Shown here: one piece after another, positions 23,619 to 32,476 of the stretch
How the letters are laid out: each line of letters opens with the position of its first letter
Position numbering within the stretch: position 1 is the stretch's first letter
Assembly: GCA_018380885.1 (NCBI GenBank)
Contig: JAGZSY010000026.1
Span: 67,506 to 131,505, forward strand
Reading direction: 5' to 3'
Origin: Enterocloster asparagiformis
GTDB lineage: Bacteria > Bacillota > Clostridia > Lachnospirales > Lachnospiraceae
Length of the DNA stretch: 64,000 bases
Made by a program: the position numbers and the translations under genes
Notes under the pieces: model-generated
The model's database searches: none
Seen by the model: the letters and a program-made list of their open reading frames with translations, nothing else
Told to the model about the DNA's origin: nothing

Positions 23619-25727
23619 TTGAAGCAGACGACTAAGAAACGGTGGCATACGCTTTTGCTGTTATGGCTCTATGTGTTTGCCGTTGTCATCAGCATTACAT
23701 ACGCGGTTTCATATTTCATCGGCAATTCTTCCGCCCGCGGACTGCTGGCCTTTGAGCGCTTTTCAGAACAGCTCACCTACCGTGTCTCCGACCATCTGAG
23801 CAAATATACGGAACAGATGATTCTGCTGAAAAATGAGCTGGTGGACCGCCGGGTTACGGACCCGGAGGAAACCCGGCGCACCCTGAGGCGCTATTTGGAG
23901 AATTCCGCTCTGGAGGGAATCGGCTTTGTGATGGACGACGGCACGGCCCGCTCCTACAGCGGAGAGCTGGAGGTGTTTGACCGTCCCATCGACCTGCTGG
24001 ACGTGCACAACTATCCGTACACGGTGACGCTGTCTGAAAATGCCATGGGTGGAGAGGGGAAGCTGCTGTTTCGCATCCTGTGGGACGGGCCGGGGCTGGA
24101 AGAGGAGGGCTCGGCGGCCGCCATTTACAGCTATATCCCGCTCAGCGTGATCTCGGATCTGCTGAAGGACACAACCTATGGGGATGCGGGCGCGTTTGTG
24201 GCTATAGTGGACCATAAGGGCGACCACCTCTGGAATAGCTCCGGGGGCCTGGAGAACAAAGACGGGCATAACCTCATCAGGGATTTGGAGTCTTATGATA
24301 TGAACAACGGGGCCACGGCCGGGGAGGTGGCCACGCGCCTGGAGCTGCAGCTCTCCGGCCTGGTAACCTACACCGCCAACGGGGACCAGCGGGTATTGTT
24401 TTACGAACCGCTGGGCTACAATTACTGGACCCTTTTGACCATCACGCCCCGCTCCTCTGTGTTAAACACGGAAAATGAAATCAGGATGATTCTCGTGCTG
24501 CTCGCCGGCATCGGGGCCGTGGTCGCGGTGGCGGGCTGGTTTTTTCACAAAAACAGGCAGATGGAGCTGGAGCTGACTATTGCCCGGAAGGAGAGCATAT
24601 TTAAAGGAAAATTTCTCTCCAACGTCTCCCATGAAATCAGGACGCCGCTTAACGGTATATCCGGCACCCTTCATCTGCTAAAAAACAGCGGGGACGACAA
24701 GGTCAGACAGGAGGAGTATCTGCGCCGAATGGAGCACTCGGTGCAGCAGCTCACGGACATTGTAAACGACGTGCTGGATATGGCTAAAATTGAGAGCGGC
24801 AGCGCGGTAATTCACGAAGAGCGCTTTGACCTGCGCGAGCTGAGCCGAGAGACGGCGCATATTTTCGACGCTGCCGTTCAGGAGAAGGGGATTGAGCTGC
24901 GGGTGGAGCTATCCGGGCTGGAGGATCGCTTTTTCGTGGGCGACGCGAAAAAGATCCGGCAGATCATGACCAACCTGCTCTCCAATGCGGTGAAGTTTAC
25001 AGACCGGGGAACCGTTACCCTGTCGCTGGCCCAGGACGGCGCGGACCGGGGCAGAGTCCGTCTCCTTGTCTCCGATACGGGCTGCGGCATGACGCCAGCG
25101 TTTCAGAAGATTATCTTCCAGCCCTTTACACAGGAGGACACGACCTATGGACGGACGCAGACCGGCACGGGGCTGGGAATGTCGATTATATACGAGCTGG
25201 TACAGCTCTTAAAGGGCACGATCTCGCTGCAGAGCGCGCCGGGTCAGGGCACCAGCTTTACGGTGGTGCTTCCCCTGCAGGCGGATGAGATCCAGGAAGC
25301 GCCCGGGGAGGTCCGGGAGCAGCCTGTATCCCTGAGCGGAATCCGCATCCTCATGGCGGAGGACAATGAAATCAACTCCATGATCGCCCAGGAGCTGCTG
25401 ACCCAGGCGGGCGCTGAGGTGGTGGCGGTGGAAAACGGCCAGCTGGCGGTGGACTACTTCCTGGACCCGGAGGCAGAGCCGGTGGATCTGATTTTGATGG
25501 ACATCCGGATGCCGGTGATGGACGGCCTGGAGGCCTGCCGCCGCATCCGCGCTTCCGGCCATCCCCGGGCCAAAAGCATTCCCATCCTTGCGCTGACGGC
25601 CAACGGGCTGGAGGAGGATAACAGGGAAATTTTAGAGGCGGGGATGAACCTGCGGCTTTCAAAGCCGCTGTCGGTTCAGCTGCTGTGCGAAAGCGTGCGC
25701 TATTACGGAAAGGGGGACCGCGTATGA
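23619..25727 (+). CDS. Second hybrid sensor histidine kinase/response regulator
   Basis: About 702 residues. TM1 is TLLLLWLYVFAVVISITYAV, followed by an extracellular sensor of about 260 residues, TM2 near MILVLLAGIGAVVAVAGWFF and a kinase core with [35 protein letters not shown] and GTGLGMSII. One C-terminal receiver is intact: ILMAEDNEIN, LILMDIRMPVMDG and LALTAN, ending with the conserved lysine in LSKPLS. The start is uncertain: a TTG at 23,619 with AGAGGG 8 bases upstream is preferred; GTG codons at 23,598 and 23,610 are alternatives. Its stop overlaps the next ATG as ATGA, so expression of the sensor-only protein is coupled to it. The sensor differs in sequence from that of the first kinase, so the ligands probably differ. 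Confidence 0.86.
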   Translation: MKQTTKKRWHTLLLLWLYVFAVVISITYAVSYFIGNSSARGLLAFERFSEQLTYRVSDHLSKYTEQMILLKNELVDRRVTDPEETRRTLRRYLENSALEGIGFVMDDGTARSYSGELEVFDRPIDLLDVHNYPYTVTLSENAMGGEGKLLFRILWDGPGLEEEGSAAAIYSYIPLSVISDLLKDTTYGDAGAFVAIVDHKGDHLWNSSGGLENKDGHNLIRDLESYDMNNGATAGEVATRLELQLSGLVTYTANGDQRVLFYEPLGYNYWTLLTITPRSSVLNTENEIRMILVLLAGIGAVVAVAGWFFHKNRQMELELTIARKESIFKGKFLSNVSHEIRTPLNGISGTLHLLKNSGDDKVRQEEYLRRMEHSVQQLTDIVNDVLDMAKIESGSAVIHEERFDLRELSRETAHIFDAAVQEKGIELRVELSGLEDRFFVGDAKKIRQIMTNLLSNAVKFTDRGTVTLSLAQDGADRGRVRLLVSDTGCGMTPAFQKIIFQPFTQEDTTYGRTQTGTGLGMSIIYELVQLLKGTISLQSAPGQGTSFTVVLPLQADEIQEAPGEVREQPVSLSGIRILMAEDNEINSMIAQELLTQAGAEVVAVENGQLAVDYFLDPEAEPVDLILMDIRMPVMDGLEACRRIRASGHPRAKSIPILALTANGLEEDNREILEAGMNLRLSKPLSVQLLCESVRYYGKGDRV

Positions 25728-26662
25728 GAGGAATTATAGGGCGAATCTGCTGTGTCGGCGCAGCACTCTGCTTGATTTTGGGGCTGTGCACCAGCTTTTC
25801 CCAATATTGTCTCATGAGCGCCAGGTCCAGCTGTGCCAGCGCACAGGGACAAATATGTAAAAATTTGGAATCCACCTTGAATCTCCTGGAAGTGATATCC
25901 CAGGAGCAGTGGATGCTGCCCGGGGATATTCCGTATCAGGAAAAGGCCGGGCGTTTAGACCACTATAATGAGATATGGGGCTACCGGATGATCCGGTCGG
26001 TGGACACGTCCGGCGGCGTCTACCGGGCGGACCACGGTGAGGCGGTGTCCAATCTGAACAGCCGGGAATATATTCAGAGCCTGTGGGTGACCGGCAGGCC
26101 GCAGATCACCGACGCGTTCCTGGCGGGAGCGGACGGCACCACGCTCAACTATACGGTGGCGGTGGCCGTGGCCGGCAATGCCCGGGAAAACGGCGCCGTG
26201 TTCGCTGCCATTGACGACAACGAGGTGAGAGCGGTTCTGGGCAGCCAGCCTATGCACACGATTTTGCTGGGCAAAAAGCAGCAGTGCATGTCCGGCAACG
26301 ATGAGTCGCTGCTGGGCGTCACCCTGGAATCCAGGTTGTCCGGCCGCAGGATAATCGGCGGCAGCCTGGAGTCCACTCTTCTCAGGGTGAAAAATGAGGA
26401 AAGCGGAAGCTTTTGGTTTTTTGACGGATTTATGCCGACCTGCTACGCGTTTCAAAACGTAGGTCTGGACAGCGGCTGGACGGTTCTCACCTCCGTGTCC
26501 TTCGCGGAGGCGGCCCGCGAGTTGAGGCCGGCGATTCTGTCTGCCGCGGTGGGGGTCATCCTCTCCCTGGCGGCCTTCGCCCTATTCGGAAGAGGGGATT
26601 GGGACGGCGGAGCGGAAGGAATACAAAACCATGCTGCAAAAGATACTGAAAGGAAAAGCTGA
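25724..26662 (+). CDS. Membrane sensor protein without an output domain
   Basis: A 312-residue protein. An N-terminal membrane segment (GRICCVGAALCLILGLCTSF) is followed by an extracellular dCACHE-like domain and a second membrane segment (ILSAAVGVILSLAAFALF), then 20 polar residues and a stop. It is clearly paralogous to the diguanylate cyclase that follows: both share the core GADGTTLNYTVAV with similar flanks. The cyclase half is absent. It is tightly coupled at both ends (ATGA overlap with the kinase, 32-base overlap with the cyclase). It could be a co-receptor or regulator of one of its neighbours, or a decayed cyclase gene that kept its frame. Confidence 0.75.
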   Translation: MRGIIGRICCVGAALCLILGLCTSFSQYCLMSARSSCASAQGQICKNLESTLNLLEVISQEQWMLPGDIPYQEKAGRLDHYNEIWGYRMIRSVDTSGGVYRADHGEAVSNLNSREYIQSLWVTGRPQITDAFLAGADGTTLNYTVAVAVAGNARENGAVFAAIDDNEVRAVLGSQPMHTILLGKKQQCMSGNDESLLGVTLESRLSGRRIIGGSLESTLLRVKNEESGSFWFFDGFMPTCYAFQNVGLDSGWTVLTSVSFAEAARELRPAILSAAVGVILSLAAFALFGRGDWDGGAEGIQNHAAKDTERKS

Positions 26663-28259
26663 TTATGAAATGGACGATAGACCAGAAGGAGAGCCGGTAA
26701 TCAATATGGCACAGAGGAAGAAAAAGAAAAAAAACAGTCAGTGGGAGATATCGTTCTCTCCAATAATACGTTACAGCGCTGTGTTCTGCGCGCTGGCGGT
26801 GGTGTTCACCCTGGTGGGAGGCGCGCTGCTGGCGGTTCGGCGCATGAAAATAGATGCGCAGGCTTCGCTTCGCAGCAGCCAGGCGCAGATATCCCAGCGG
26901 GTTACCGGGGCGGTCAACCTGCTGGAATCCATGGCAAGCTTCCCTGATTTTTATGACAAGGAGGTACCGCCTATTGTGAAGGTAAGGCGGCTGGATCAGA
27001 TGAGCCCCTATTTTGGATTTATGATGATGTGCTACGTGGATGATAATATCATCGTTTACTCTGATGGGGCCGAGCCTGCCAGCCTGGCCAGCAGGGACTA
27101 TATGCAGCGGTTGTTTTCCACCGGTCAGCGCCAGGTCACCGACAGCTTCGCGGCCGGGGCGGACGGCACCACCCTCAACTATACGGTGGCGGTTCCTCTG
27201 ATCGATGGCCGGGGAAATATTACAGGCGCTCTTTTCTGCGCCATCTATTTCGACGAGGTCGTACAGATACTGGAGGAGTCGGCGGGCAGCATGGGGGCCG
27301 ACGCGACCCTGGTCGGGACCCAGGGACAGGTGATGTCCTCCACCGCGGATTTGCCGTACGGCGATTTTGTGATGGAGGCGCTGCGCGATGACACACTTTT
27401 CGGCGTCACGCCGGACCGGCTGGAGGAACAGCTTCTGGCAGCGCAGCCGGGCGCTTACTGGAGCCTCCAAAAAGGCGGCCTCTGCTATACCGCATACCAG
27501 CGCGTGGACAACACCAACTGGGACATCCTCTGTACGGTCGGATTCGGAACAGCGTTTGCCCAGGTGCTTCCGGCCCTGCTGGCTGTTGCCGGGCTGACTG
27601 TCCTGGCCTGCCTTGGCCTGCTCCTGCTGGTTCGCAGCTACATCGCCAAACAGATGCAGGTAGTGAACATGCTGGTGCAGTCCATGGGAGAGCTGGAAAA
27701 AAGGGTTTACCAGAATGAACGCCCTGAAAATGTAGATTTTAACGAAATTCTACGCTTGACCAGCGACGGCCTCTCGGACAGCCTGACCGGCGTGGTCACG
27801 CGCTCCGTGTTCCTCAACAAGGCGGAGGCGCAGTTGAAGAAGGCGGACCCGAACATGGTGAAGGCCCTGTTCTTTGTGGACATGGACAACCTGAAATATA
27901 TCAATGACACCTGCGGGCATGACGGCGGAGATATAGCGCTGAAAAGCGTGTCCTATATTCTCAGGGAGTATGAAAAGAAATACGACGGCGTGGTGGGGCG
28001 ATACGGCGGGGATGAGTTCCTGCTGCTGCTCACCAGCTTAGATGACCTGAGGGAGATGCAGGATGTCCTGGACGGGCTCATTCTGCGGCTCCAGTCAAAG
28101 ATTCAATCCGGCGGCCGGAGCATCCCGGTGCAGTGCAGCATCGGCGTATCCATCTATAAGCCGGGAATGGATCTGGAGCGGATGATTTCAGACGCGGATG
28201 AGGCGCTCTACCATGTGAAGCAAAACGGAAAAGGATACTATCACATCCACCATAATTGA
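26631..28259 (+). CDS. Membrane-bound diguanylate cyclase
   Basis: A 542-residue protein. After a lysine-rich start (AQRKKKKKN) comes TM1 (YSAVFCALAVVFTLVGGALL), a dCACHE sensor with GADGTTLNYTVAV, TM2 (VLPALLAVAGLTVLACLGLLLLV), a short coiled linker and a C-terminal GGDEF domain. The catalytic signature RYGGDEF is intact, with FFVDMDNLKYINDTCGHDGGD as the substrate and metal site. It should make c-di-GMP from two GTP at the membrane. No inhibitory RxxD motif is seen just before the GGDEF. The ATG at 26,631 has GGAAGGA upstream; an ATG at 26,706 is another option. The EAL phosphodiesterase follows 8 bases later, pairing synthesis with breakdown. Confidence 0.9.
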   Translation: MLQKILKGKADYEMDDRPEGEPVINMAQRKKKKKNSQWEISFSPIIRYSAVFCALAVVFTLVGGALLAVRRMKIDAQASLRSSQAQISQRVTGAVNLLESMASFPDFYDKEVPPIVKVRRLDQMSPYFGFMMMCYVDDNIIVYSDGAEPASLASRDYMQRLFSTGQRQVTDSFAAGADGTTLNYTVAVPLIDGRGNITGALFCAIYFDEVVQILEESAGSMGADATLVGTQGQVMSSTADLPYGDFVMEALRDDTLFGVTPDRLEEQLLAAQPGAYWSLQKGGLCYTAYQRVDNTNWDILCTVGFGTAFAQVLPALLAVAGLTVLACLGLLLLVRSYIAKQMQVVNMLVQSMGELEKRVYQNERPENVDFNEILRLTSDGLSDSLTGVVTRSVFLNKAEAQLKKADPNMVKALFFVDMDNLKYINDTCGHDGGDIALKSVSYILREYEKKYDGVVGRYGGDEFLLLLTSLDDLREMQDVLDGLILRLQSKIQSGGRSIPVQCSIGVSIYKPGMDLERMISDADEALYHVKQNGKGYYHIHHN

Positions 28260-28267
28260 GGACTGAA

Positions 28268-30991
28268 ATGAAGAAACAAAGCAGACGGCACATTTTCTTT
28301 TTCGTCGGCACGATACTGGTCATTCTCACCGCGGTCGCAGTGTTCGGCGTATGGCTGCGCAGGGAAATGATCAGCATACGGCAGAGGGAAGCCGAAAATG
28401 TTCTATATTACTATAACGAAAAAATCGTGCTGCAGCTGCAGGGCACAATGAATGAGGCGGGCGCCCTGGCGGAGACGGCTCTGGCCGCAGGCACCGGGGA
28501 GACGGACTGGTTTGAGCGTGCGGCCGAAACGCTGTTGGCCCGCGATGAGGTGCGTTTTGTCTGCCTTTTTGACGGGGAAGGGGGAGATACCGTGGTCAGC
28601 GCTCTGCCCGCGGCAAAGTACGCTAAGCTGGTGGGCCGCGATTTACAGGACTTTTCCTACGCCTATACCCTGGCCAAGGTTGTCAAAGAGCTGGTGGTGG
28701 AAGGTCCTTGCGAGCTGGGGCTGGATTCCGACCGGCAGAGAGTGTTTCTGTTCCTCCAGCCCATTGTGGACGGCGGGGCTTATAGGGGAGAGGTGGCGGT
28801 TGCCCTGGACTGGGAGTATGTGCTGGGCCAGCTTGACCTGCAGGCCCTGTCCGAGCGCGGGTACAATTATGAGCTTTGGCGGGTGGAGCCGCAGAATGGC
28901 GCTAAGGAAATTATTGCGAGGACCGGCGACGCCGTGGATTTCTCCCACGCGAAAAAAATCGCCTTCTATCTGCCCAGCCAGTGGAATCTCAGCATCCAGC
29001 CCACGGAGGGGTGGCTCAGCAACGCCCAGAAAGCGGGGCTTGCGCTGATATGCGCAGTGCTTTCCGGGCTTTTGCTGGCGTTGGCCTATCTGATATACCG
29101 GCACAATCGCCGTGAGCACACCGTGAAGCTGCTGGAGACAGTGGACGGGGAAACCGGCCTGTATAATCAAAAGGGATTTACAGCTGAACTGAACAGATGG
29201 CTTTCAGACGGCCGCGTGCCCGTCGTGCTGTTTTACTTCTCGATGGAGGGCTACAGCCAGGCGGCCAGAATGATGGGGCCGAAGCAGGAGCTGGATTTTC
29301 TGCGGGGTATTCCCCGGTGCCTGGACGAGTATATCCACAGCCCATTTCTGGCCGGCCGCCTGGGAGCGGGGAACTTTATACTGGCTGTGCGGGAGGAAAT
29401 GAGCGGCAGCCAGCAGGAGGCGTTTGCCAAGGGGCTTTCCCTGGAGCTCATGCTGAAGGTTCGGATCAACGGAGAAAAGAACTTTATTCTGGCCCGCTAC
29501 CGGTATACGAGCTGCCAGCCCGGGACCGGACGGGCGGAGGCGGAAATTGAGGCGCTGGTCCACGCCTACTATGCCGAGATCATGCAGGAATCCCCCATAC
29601 GGATGATGACTGAGAAATGCGAGCGGCTTATCGAGGGGGATAACGACGTCATATTCGACGAGTACACGGATTTCGAGATGACGAAGCTATCCAAGACCTT
29701 TAACCGTTACCGCAAAAAGGTGGAGCAGCTGGCTTATTTTGACCCGGTGTTCAATGTGGGCAACCGGCCGAAATATTTCCGGGACACGGATATGCTGATT
29801 TCCTACGACCCCAAGAGGCCGTTCAGCCTGTTCTGTGTGGATATCTGCGATTTCAGCCAGTACAATGAGCTGTTCAGCGCGGACGTGGGGGATGCGATTC
29901 TCCATGAGACGCTGCTGCGCCTGTCGAGACCCTTTGGCTCGTACCTGTACCGCATAAACGGCGATGTGTTTCTGGGAATCTCCCTGACAAAAGAGAAACA
30001 GGAGGCCTTTGTGAACCGGCTCCGTCAGATGTTTACGGAACCTGTCATGGTGGGAAGCTTATCCATACCCCTGCAGGTCCGCCTGGTTGCCTGTGAGTAC
30101 CCGGCCCATGGAACCACGCCCGGCGTTTTGCTTGAGCGCCTCCAATCGGCCATGAGCTTTTCCAAAACCTCGGGAAAAAATACCGTGATCTATGACGATT
30201 TACTGGACGAGATGCTGCGCACGGAAACGGATATTCTGCATCATCTCAACGATGCGATCCGGCAGGGAACCCTGGAGGTGTGGTATCAGCCGCTCATGCA
30301 TCTGGAGACAGGGCGCTACAAAGCGGCCGAGGCGCTGGTCCGCCTTCCCGACGGGAAGGGCGGCTATTTCCCGGCCGGGCAGGTCATATCCCTGGCCGAG
30401 CGCAATGGCAGGGTGGAGGCCCTCGGCGATTACGTGCTGACGCACGCCTGCTCCTTTATGCAGAGCTGCGGCGATCTGCTGGGAATCGACCGCATGGCGG
30501 TGAACCTTTCCGTGCAGCAGCTTTTGGTCGGAAACAGCGCGGCGCACCTGCTGCAGATGATTTGCGCCACTGGTGTTGACCCTCAGCGGATCACGCTGGA
30601 GATAACCGAGAGCGTTCTGATCCAGTCCATTGACCGCGCGGCCGAGACCTTGAAGCTGCTTCGGCAGGCCGGAATCCATATTGCGCTGGACGATTTCGGC
30701 GTGGGCTACAGCAGTCTCAACTATCTGTCCAATCTGCCGGTGGACGTCATCAAGATCGACCGATCTCTGACCCAGCAGATTTTGACGAACAAAAAACAGT
30801 ATACGCTGTTAAAATCCATCGTGGAAATGTCCCAGGTCAATGATCTGGCGGTTGTGGCCGAGGGCGTTGAGAGCGAGGCGGAACAGAAGCTGATTTCTTT
30901 GGCCGGCGTGCAGTATATACAGGGCTATTATTACGCCCGCCCTATGCCCGGGGAAGAATTGACCCGCTATTTTCTAAAATCGGATAGTTGA
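28268..30991 (+). CDS. Membrane-bound c-di-GMP phosphodiesterase with degenerate GGDEF domains
   Basis: A 907-residue protein. TM1 (IFFFVGTILVILTAVAVFGVW) and TM2 (AGLALICAVLSGLLLALAYLIY) bracket an extracellular sensor. Two GGDEF-like domains follow: the first has GRLGAGNF and the second YRINGDVF in place of GGDEF, so neither should synthesise c-di-GMP. The EAL domain is complete: AEALVRLPDG, NLSVQQL, ITLEITES, DDFGVGYSSLNYL, VIKIDRSL, AEGVES and QGYYYARPM, which are the metal and base residues needed to hydrolyse c-di-GMP. The degenerate GGDEF domains may bind GTP as regulators. The start ATG at 28,268 has GAGG 7 bases upstream. A strong terminator follows, ending the operon. Confidence 0.9.
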   Translation: MKKQSRRHIFFFVGTILVILTAVAVFGVWLRREMISIRQREAENVLYYYNEKIVLQLQGTMNEAGALAETALAAGTGETDWFERAAETLLARDEVRFVCLFDGEGGDTVVSALPAAKYAKLVGRDLQDFSYAYTLAKVVKELVVEGPCELGLDSDRQRVFLFLQPIVDGGAYRGEVAVALDWEYVLGQLDLQALSERGYNYELWRVEPQNGAKEIIARTGDAVDFSHAKKIAFYLPSQWNLSIQPTEGWLSNAQKAGLALICAVLSGLLLALAYLIYRHNRREHTVKLLETVDGETGLYNQKGFTAELNRWLSDGRVPVVLFYFSMEGYSQAARMMGPKQELDFLRGIPRCLDEYIHSPFLAGRLGAGNFILAVREEMSGSQQEAFAKGLSLELMLKVRINGEKNFILARYRYTSCQPGTGRAEAEIEALVHAYYAEIMQESPIRMMTEKCERLIEGDNDVIFDEYTDFEMTKLSKTFNRYRKKVEQLAYFDPVFNVGNRPKYFRDTDMLISYDPKRPFSLFCVDICDFSQYNELFSADVGDAILHETLLRLSRPFGSYLYRINGDVFLGISLTKEKQEAFVNRLRQMFTEPVMVGSLSIPLQVRLVACEYPAHGTTPGVLLERLQSAMSFSKTSGKNTVIYDDLLDEMLRTETDILHHLNDAIRQGTLEVWYQPLMHLETGRYKAAEALVRLPDGKGGYFPAGQVISLAERNGRVEALGDYVLTHACSFMQSCGDLLGIDRMAVNLSVQQLLVGNSAAHLLQMICATGVDPQRITLEITESVLIQSIDRAAETLKLLRQAGIHIALDDFGVGYSSLNYLSNLPVDVIKIDRSLTQQILTNKKQYTLLKSIVEMSQVNDLAVVAEGVESEAEQKLISLAGVQYIQGYYYARPMPGEELTRYFLKSDS

Positions 30992-31078
30992 TCAAAGGCC
31001 CGCGCCTCCACTGTCCCGGCATGTTTGCCGCCCGCCGCGGCCCGGCCGGCGGTCAATCCAGCCGGCCGGGCAACATAG

Positions 31079-31124
31079 GATCATTTTCAAAGTCTGCACT
31101 CTTTGGAAATGATCTTTCTTTTTA
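31079..31124 (+). terminator. Strong Rho-independent terminator of the signalling operon
   Basis: Fourteen-base arms (GATCATTTTCAAAG and CTTTGGAAATGATC, 31079-31114) with one mismatch are followed by TTTCTTTTT. A separate GC-rich perfect 11-base stem (31040-31071) lies just before it. Confidence 0.9.
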
Positions 31125-31128
31125 GGCA

Positions 31129-31157
31129 TTGTGAAATATCTCTAAGTGGAGTATAGT
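31129..31157 (+). promoter_or_regulatory. Promoter of the hemolysin III-like gene
   Basis: TTGTGA (31129-31134) and TATAGT (31152-31157) are separated by 17 bases, immediately downstream of the preceding terminator. Confidence 0.6.
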
Positions 31158-31246
31158 ATAGAATATAACATTACATAGTTTTAAAAACTATATAGTGGCA
31201 CATTGAGATTTGAAACGTGCGATTGAAGAATGATGAGGTTTATCTT

Positions 31247-31918
31247 ATGAACGAAAAGACCAGAGACAGCAGAAACAAAGTAAAAGATCCCGGCAGCGCG
31301 GTCACGCATTTGATCGCCATGATCCTTGCGATTATCGGCGCGGTGCCGCTGCTGCAAAAGGCCGGGCGGGAGGCGGACCCCGTCCGCTTCAGGTCGCTGC
31401 TGGTTTTTATCCTCAGCATGATCGGCCTCTATGCCGCCAGCACGATTTATCACACCCTGGATATTTCACCGCAGGTCAATCAGAAGCTGCGAAAGCTGGA
31501 CCACATGATGATATTTATCCTCATTGCGGGCAGCTACACGCCCATTTGCACCGTTGTGCTGGGCGGCGGCGCCGGCAGGACCATGCTGCTTTTGGTGTGG
31601 GGCATAGCCGCGGCCGGTATCCTGATCAATCTCCTGTGGATCACCTGCCCGAAATGGTTTTCATCCCTGATTTACATCGCCATGGGGTGGGTGTGCGTGC
31701 TCGCGTTCACCAAGATTTTTCATTCGCTGCCAACTGCAGGGTTCTCCTGGCTGCTGGCCGGCGGTATAATTTACACGGTGGGAGGCATCATATATGCGCT
31801 GAAGCTGCCGTTTTTTAACTCCAGCCATAAGAATTTCGGCTCCCACGAAATTTTTCATCTGTTCGTTATGGGCGGAAGCTTCTGCCATTTTATGCTGATG
31901 TATTTTTTTGTAGCCTGA
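31247..31918 (+). CDS. Hemolysin III family membrane protein
   Basis: A 223-residue polytopic membrane protein with seven predicted helices. It carries the family's metal-site signature: S-x3-H in ASTIYHTLD on an early helix, and the paired histidines in GSHEIFHLFVMGGSFCHFM at the end, as in the PAQR/hemolysin III superfamily. The biochemical role in bacteria is poorly defined, possibly a membrane hydrolase. The ATG at 31,247 (MNEKTRDS) is preferred to an upstream GTG because GATGAGG sits 8 bases before it. It stands alone with its own promoter; the MerR regulator follows after a separate promoter. Confidence 0.85.
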   Translation: MNEKTRDSRNKVKDPGSAVTHLIAMILAIIGAVPLLQKAGREADPVRFRSLLVFILSMIGLYAASTIYHTLDISPQVNQKLRKLDHMMIFILIAGSYTPICTVVLGGGAGRTMLLLVWGIAAAGILINLLWITCPKWFSSLIYIAMGWVCVLAFTKIFHSLPTAGFSWLLAGGIIYTVGGIIYALKLPFFNSSHKNFGSHEIFHLFVMGGSFCHFMLMYFFVA

Positions 31919-31938
31919 TCAAAACCATAAAAAACCAT

Positions 31939-31969
31939 TTGACATGGAGTACACTCCAACACGTATACT
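31939..31969 (+). promoter_or_regulatory. MerR-type promoter with 19-bp spacer and operator
   Basis: TTGACA (31939-31944) and TATACT (31964-31969) are separated by 19 bases, the elongated spacing that MerR proteins correct by twisting DNA. The spacer contains a perfect palindrome TGGAGTACACTCCA (31945-31958). It lies directly upstream of the MerR gene, so autoregulation is likely. Confidence 0.88.
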
Positions 31970-31991
31970 GTTTTTAGAAAAGGAGGCAGAC

Positions 31992-32456
31992 ATGACGATC
32001 GCGGAGGTTTGTAAAAAATATGACATATCGGCCGACACGCTGCGCTACTATGAACGGATCGGCCTGATTCCCAGAGTCCCACGGACACCGGGCGGCGTGC
32101 GGGATTACGATGAGGAGTCCTGCGGCTGGATTGAGCTGATGAAGTGCATGAGGAAGGCCGGCGTGGGGATTGAAGCGCTGATTGAATACGTGGCGCTGTT
32201 TAAGCAGGGGGACGAGACCATTGAGGCCAGGAAGCATATCCTGATCGAGCAGCGGAACCGCTTAGAAGAGCGCATGGCCGATATACAGCGATCCCTGGAG
32301 ACGCTGAACATGAAAATTGAGCGGTACGAACAGGGGCTTATGACAAAGGAACGGCAGCTTCGGCGCAGGCAGGAGGAAAAGGCGCAGGCGGACCGCGGGG
32401 CCGGGATTATGGCGGACGACATGGGATTGTCCGGCCAAAAGACAATACAAGCGTAA
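31992..32456 (+). CDS. MerR-family transcriptional regulator
   Basis: A 154-residue protein. The N-terminal winged helix is classic: MTIAEVCKKYDISADTLRYYERIGLIP, with the wing PGGVRDYDEES and second helix pair WIELMKCMRKAG. A dimerising coiled coil spans residues 85-130. The C-terminal tail contains no cysteines that could bind metal, and the recognition helix suggests the AdhR/YhdM type that senses aldehydes or electrophiles rather than metals; the ligand is inferred. AGGAGG precedes the ATG. The downstream reductase genes are the obvious targets. Confidence 0.9.
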   Translation: MTIAEVCKKYDISADTLRYYERIGLIPRVPRTPGGVRDYDEESCGWIELMKCMRKAGVGIEALIEYVALFKQGDETIEARKHILIEQRNRLEERMADIQRSLETLNMKIERYEQGLMTKERQLRRRQEEKAQADRGAGIMADDMGLSGQKTIQA

Positions 32457-32476
32457 GTTAGGAGACTGATAAGAGA

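Noticed and set aside
26556..27470. A 304-codon minus-strand frame opposite the cyclase
   Set aside because: Reverse shadow of the sensor domain with no start signal or recognisable domain.
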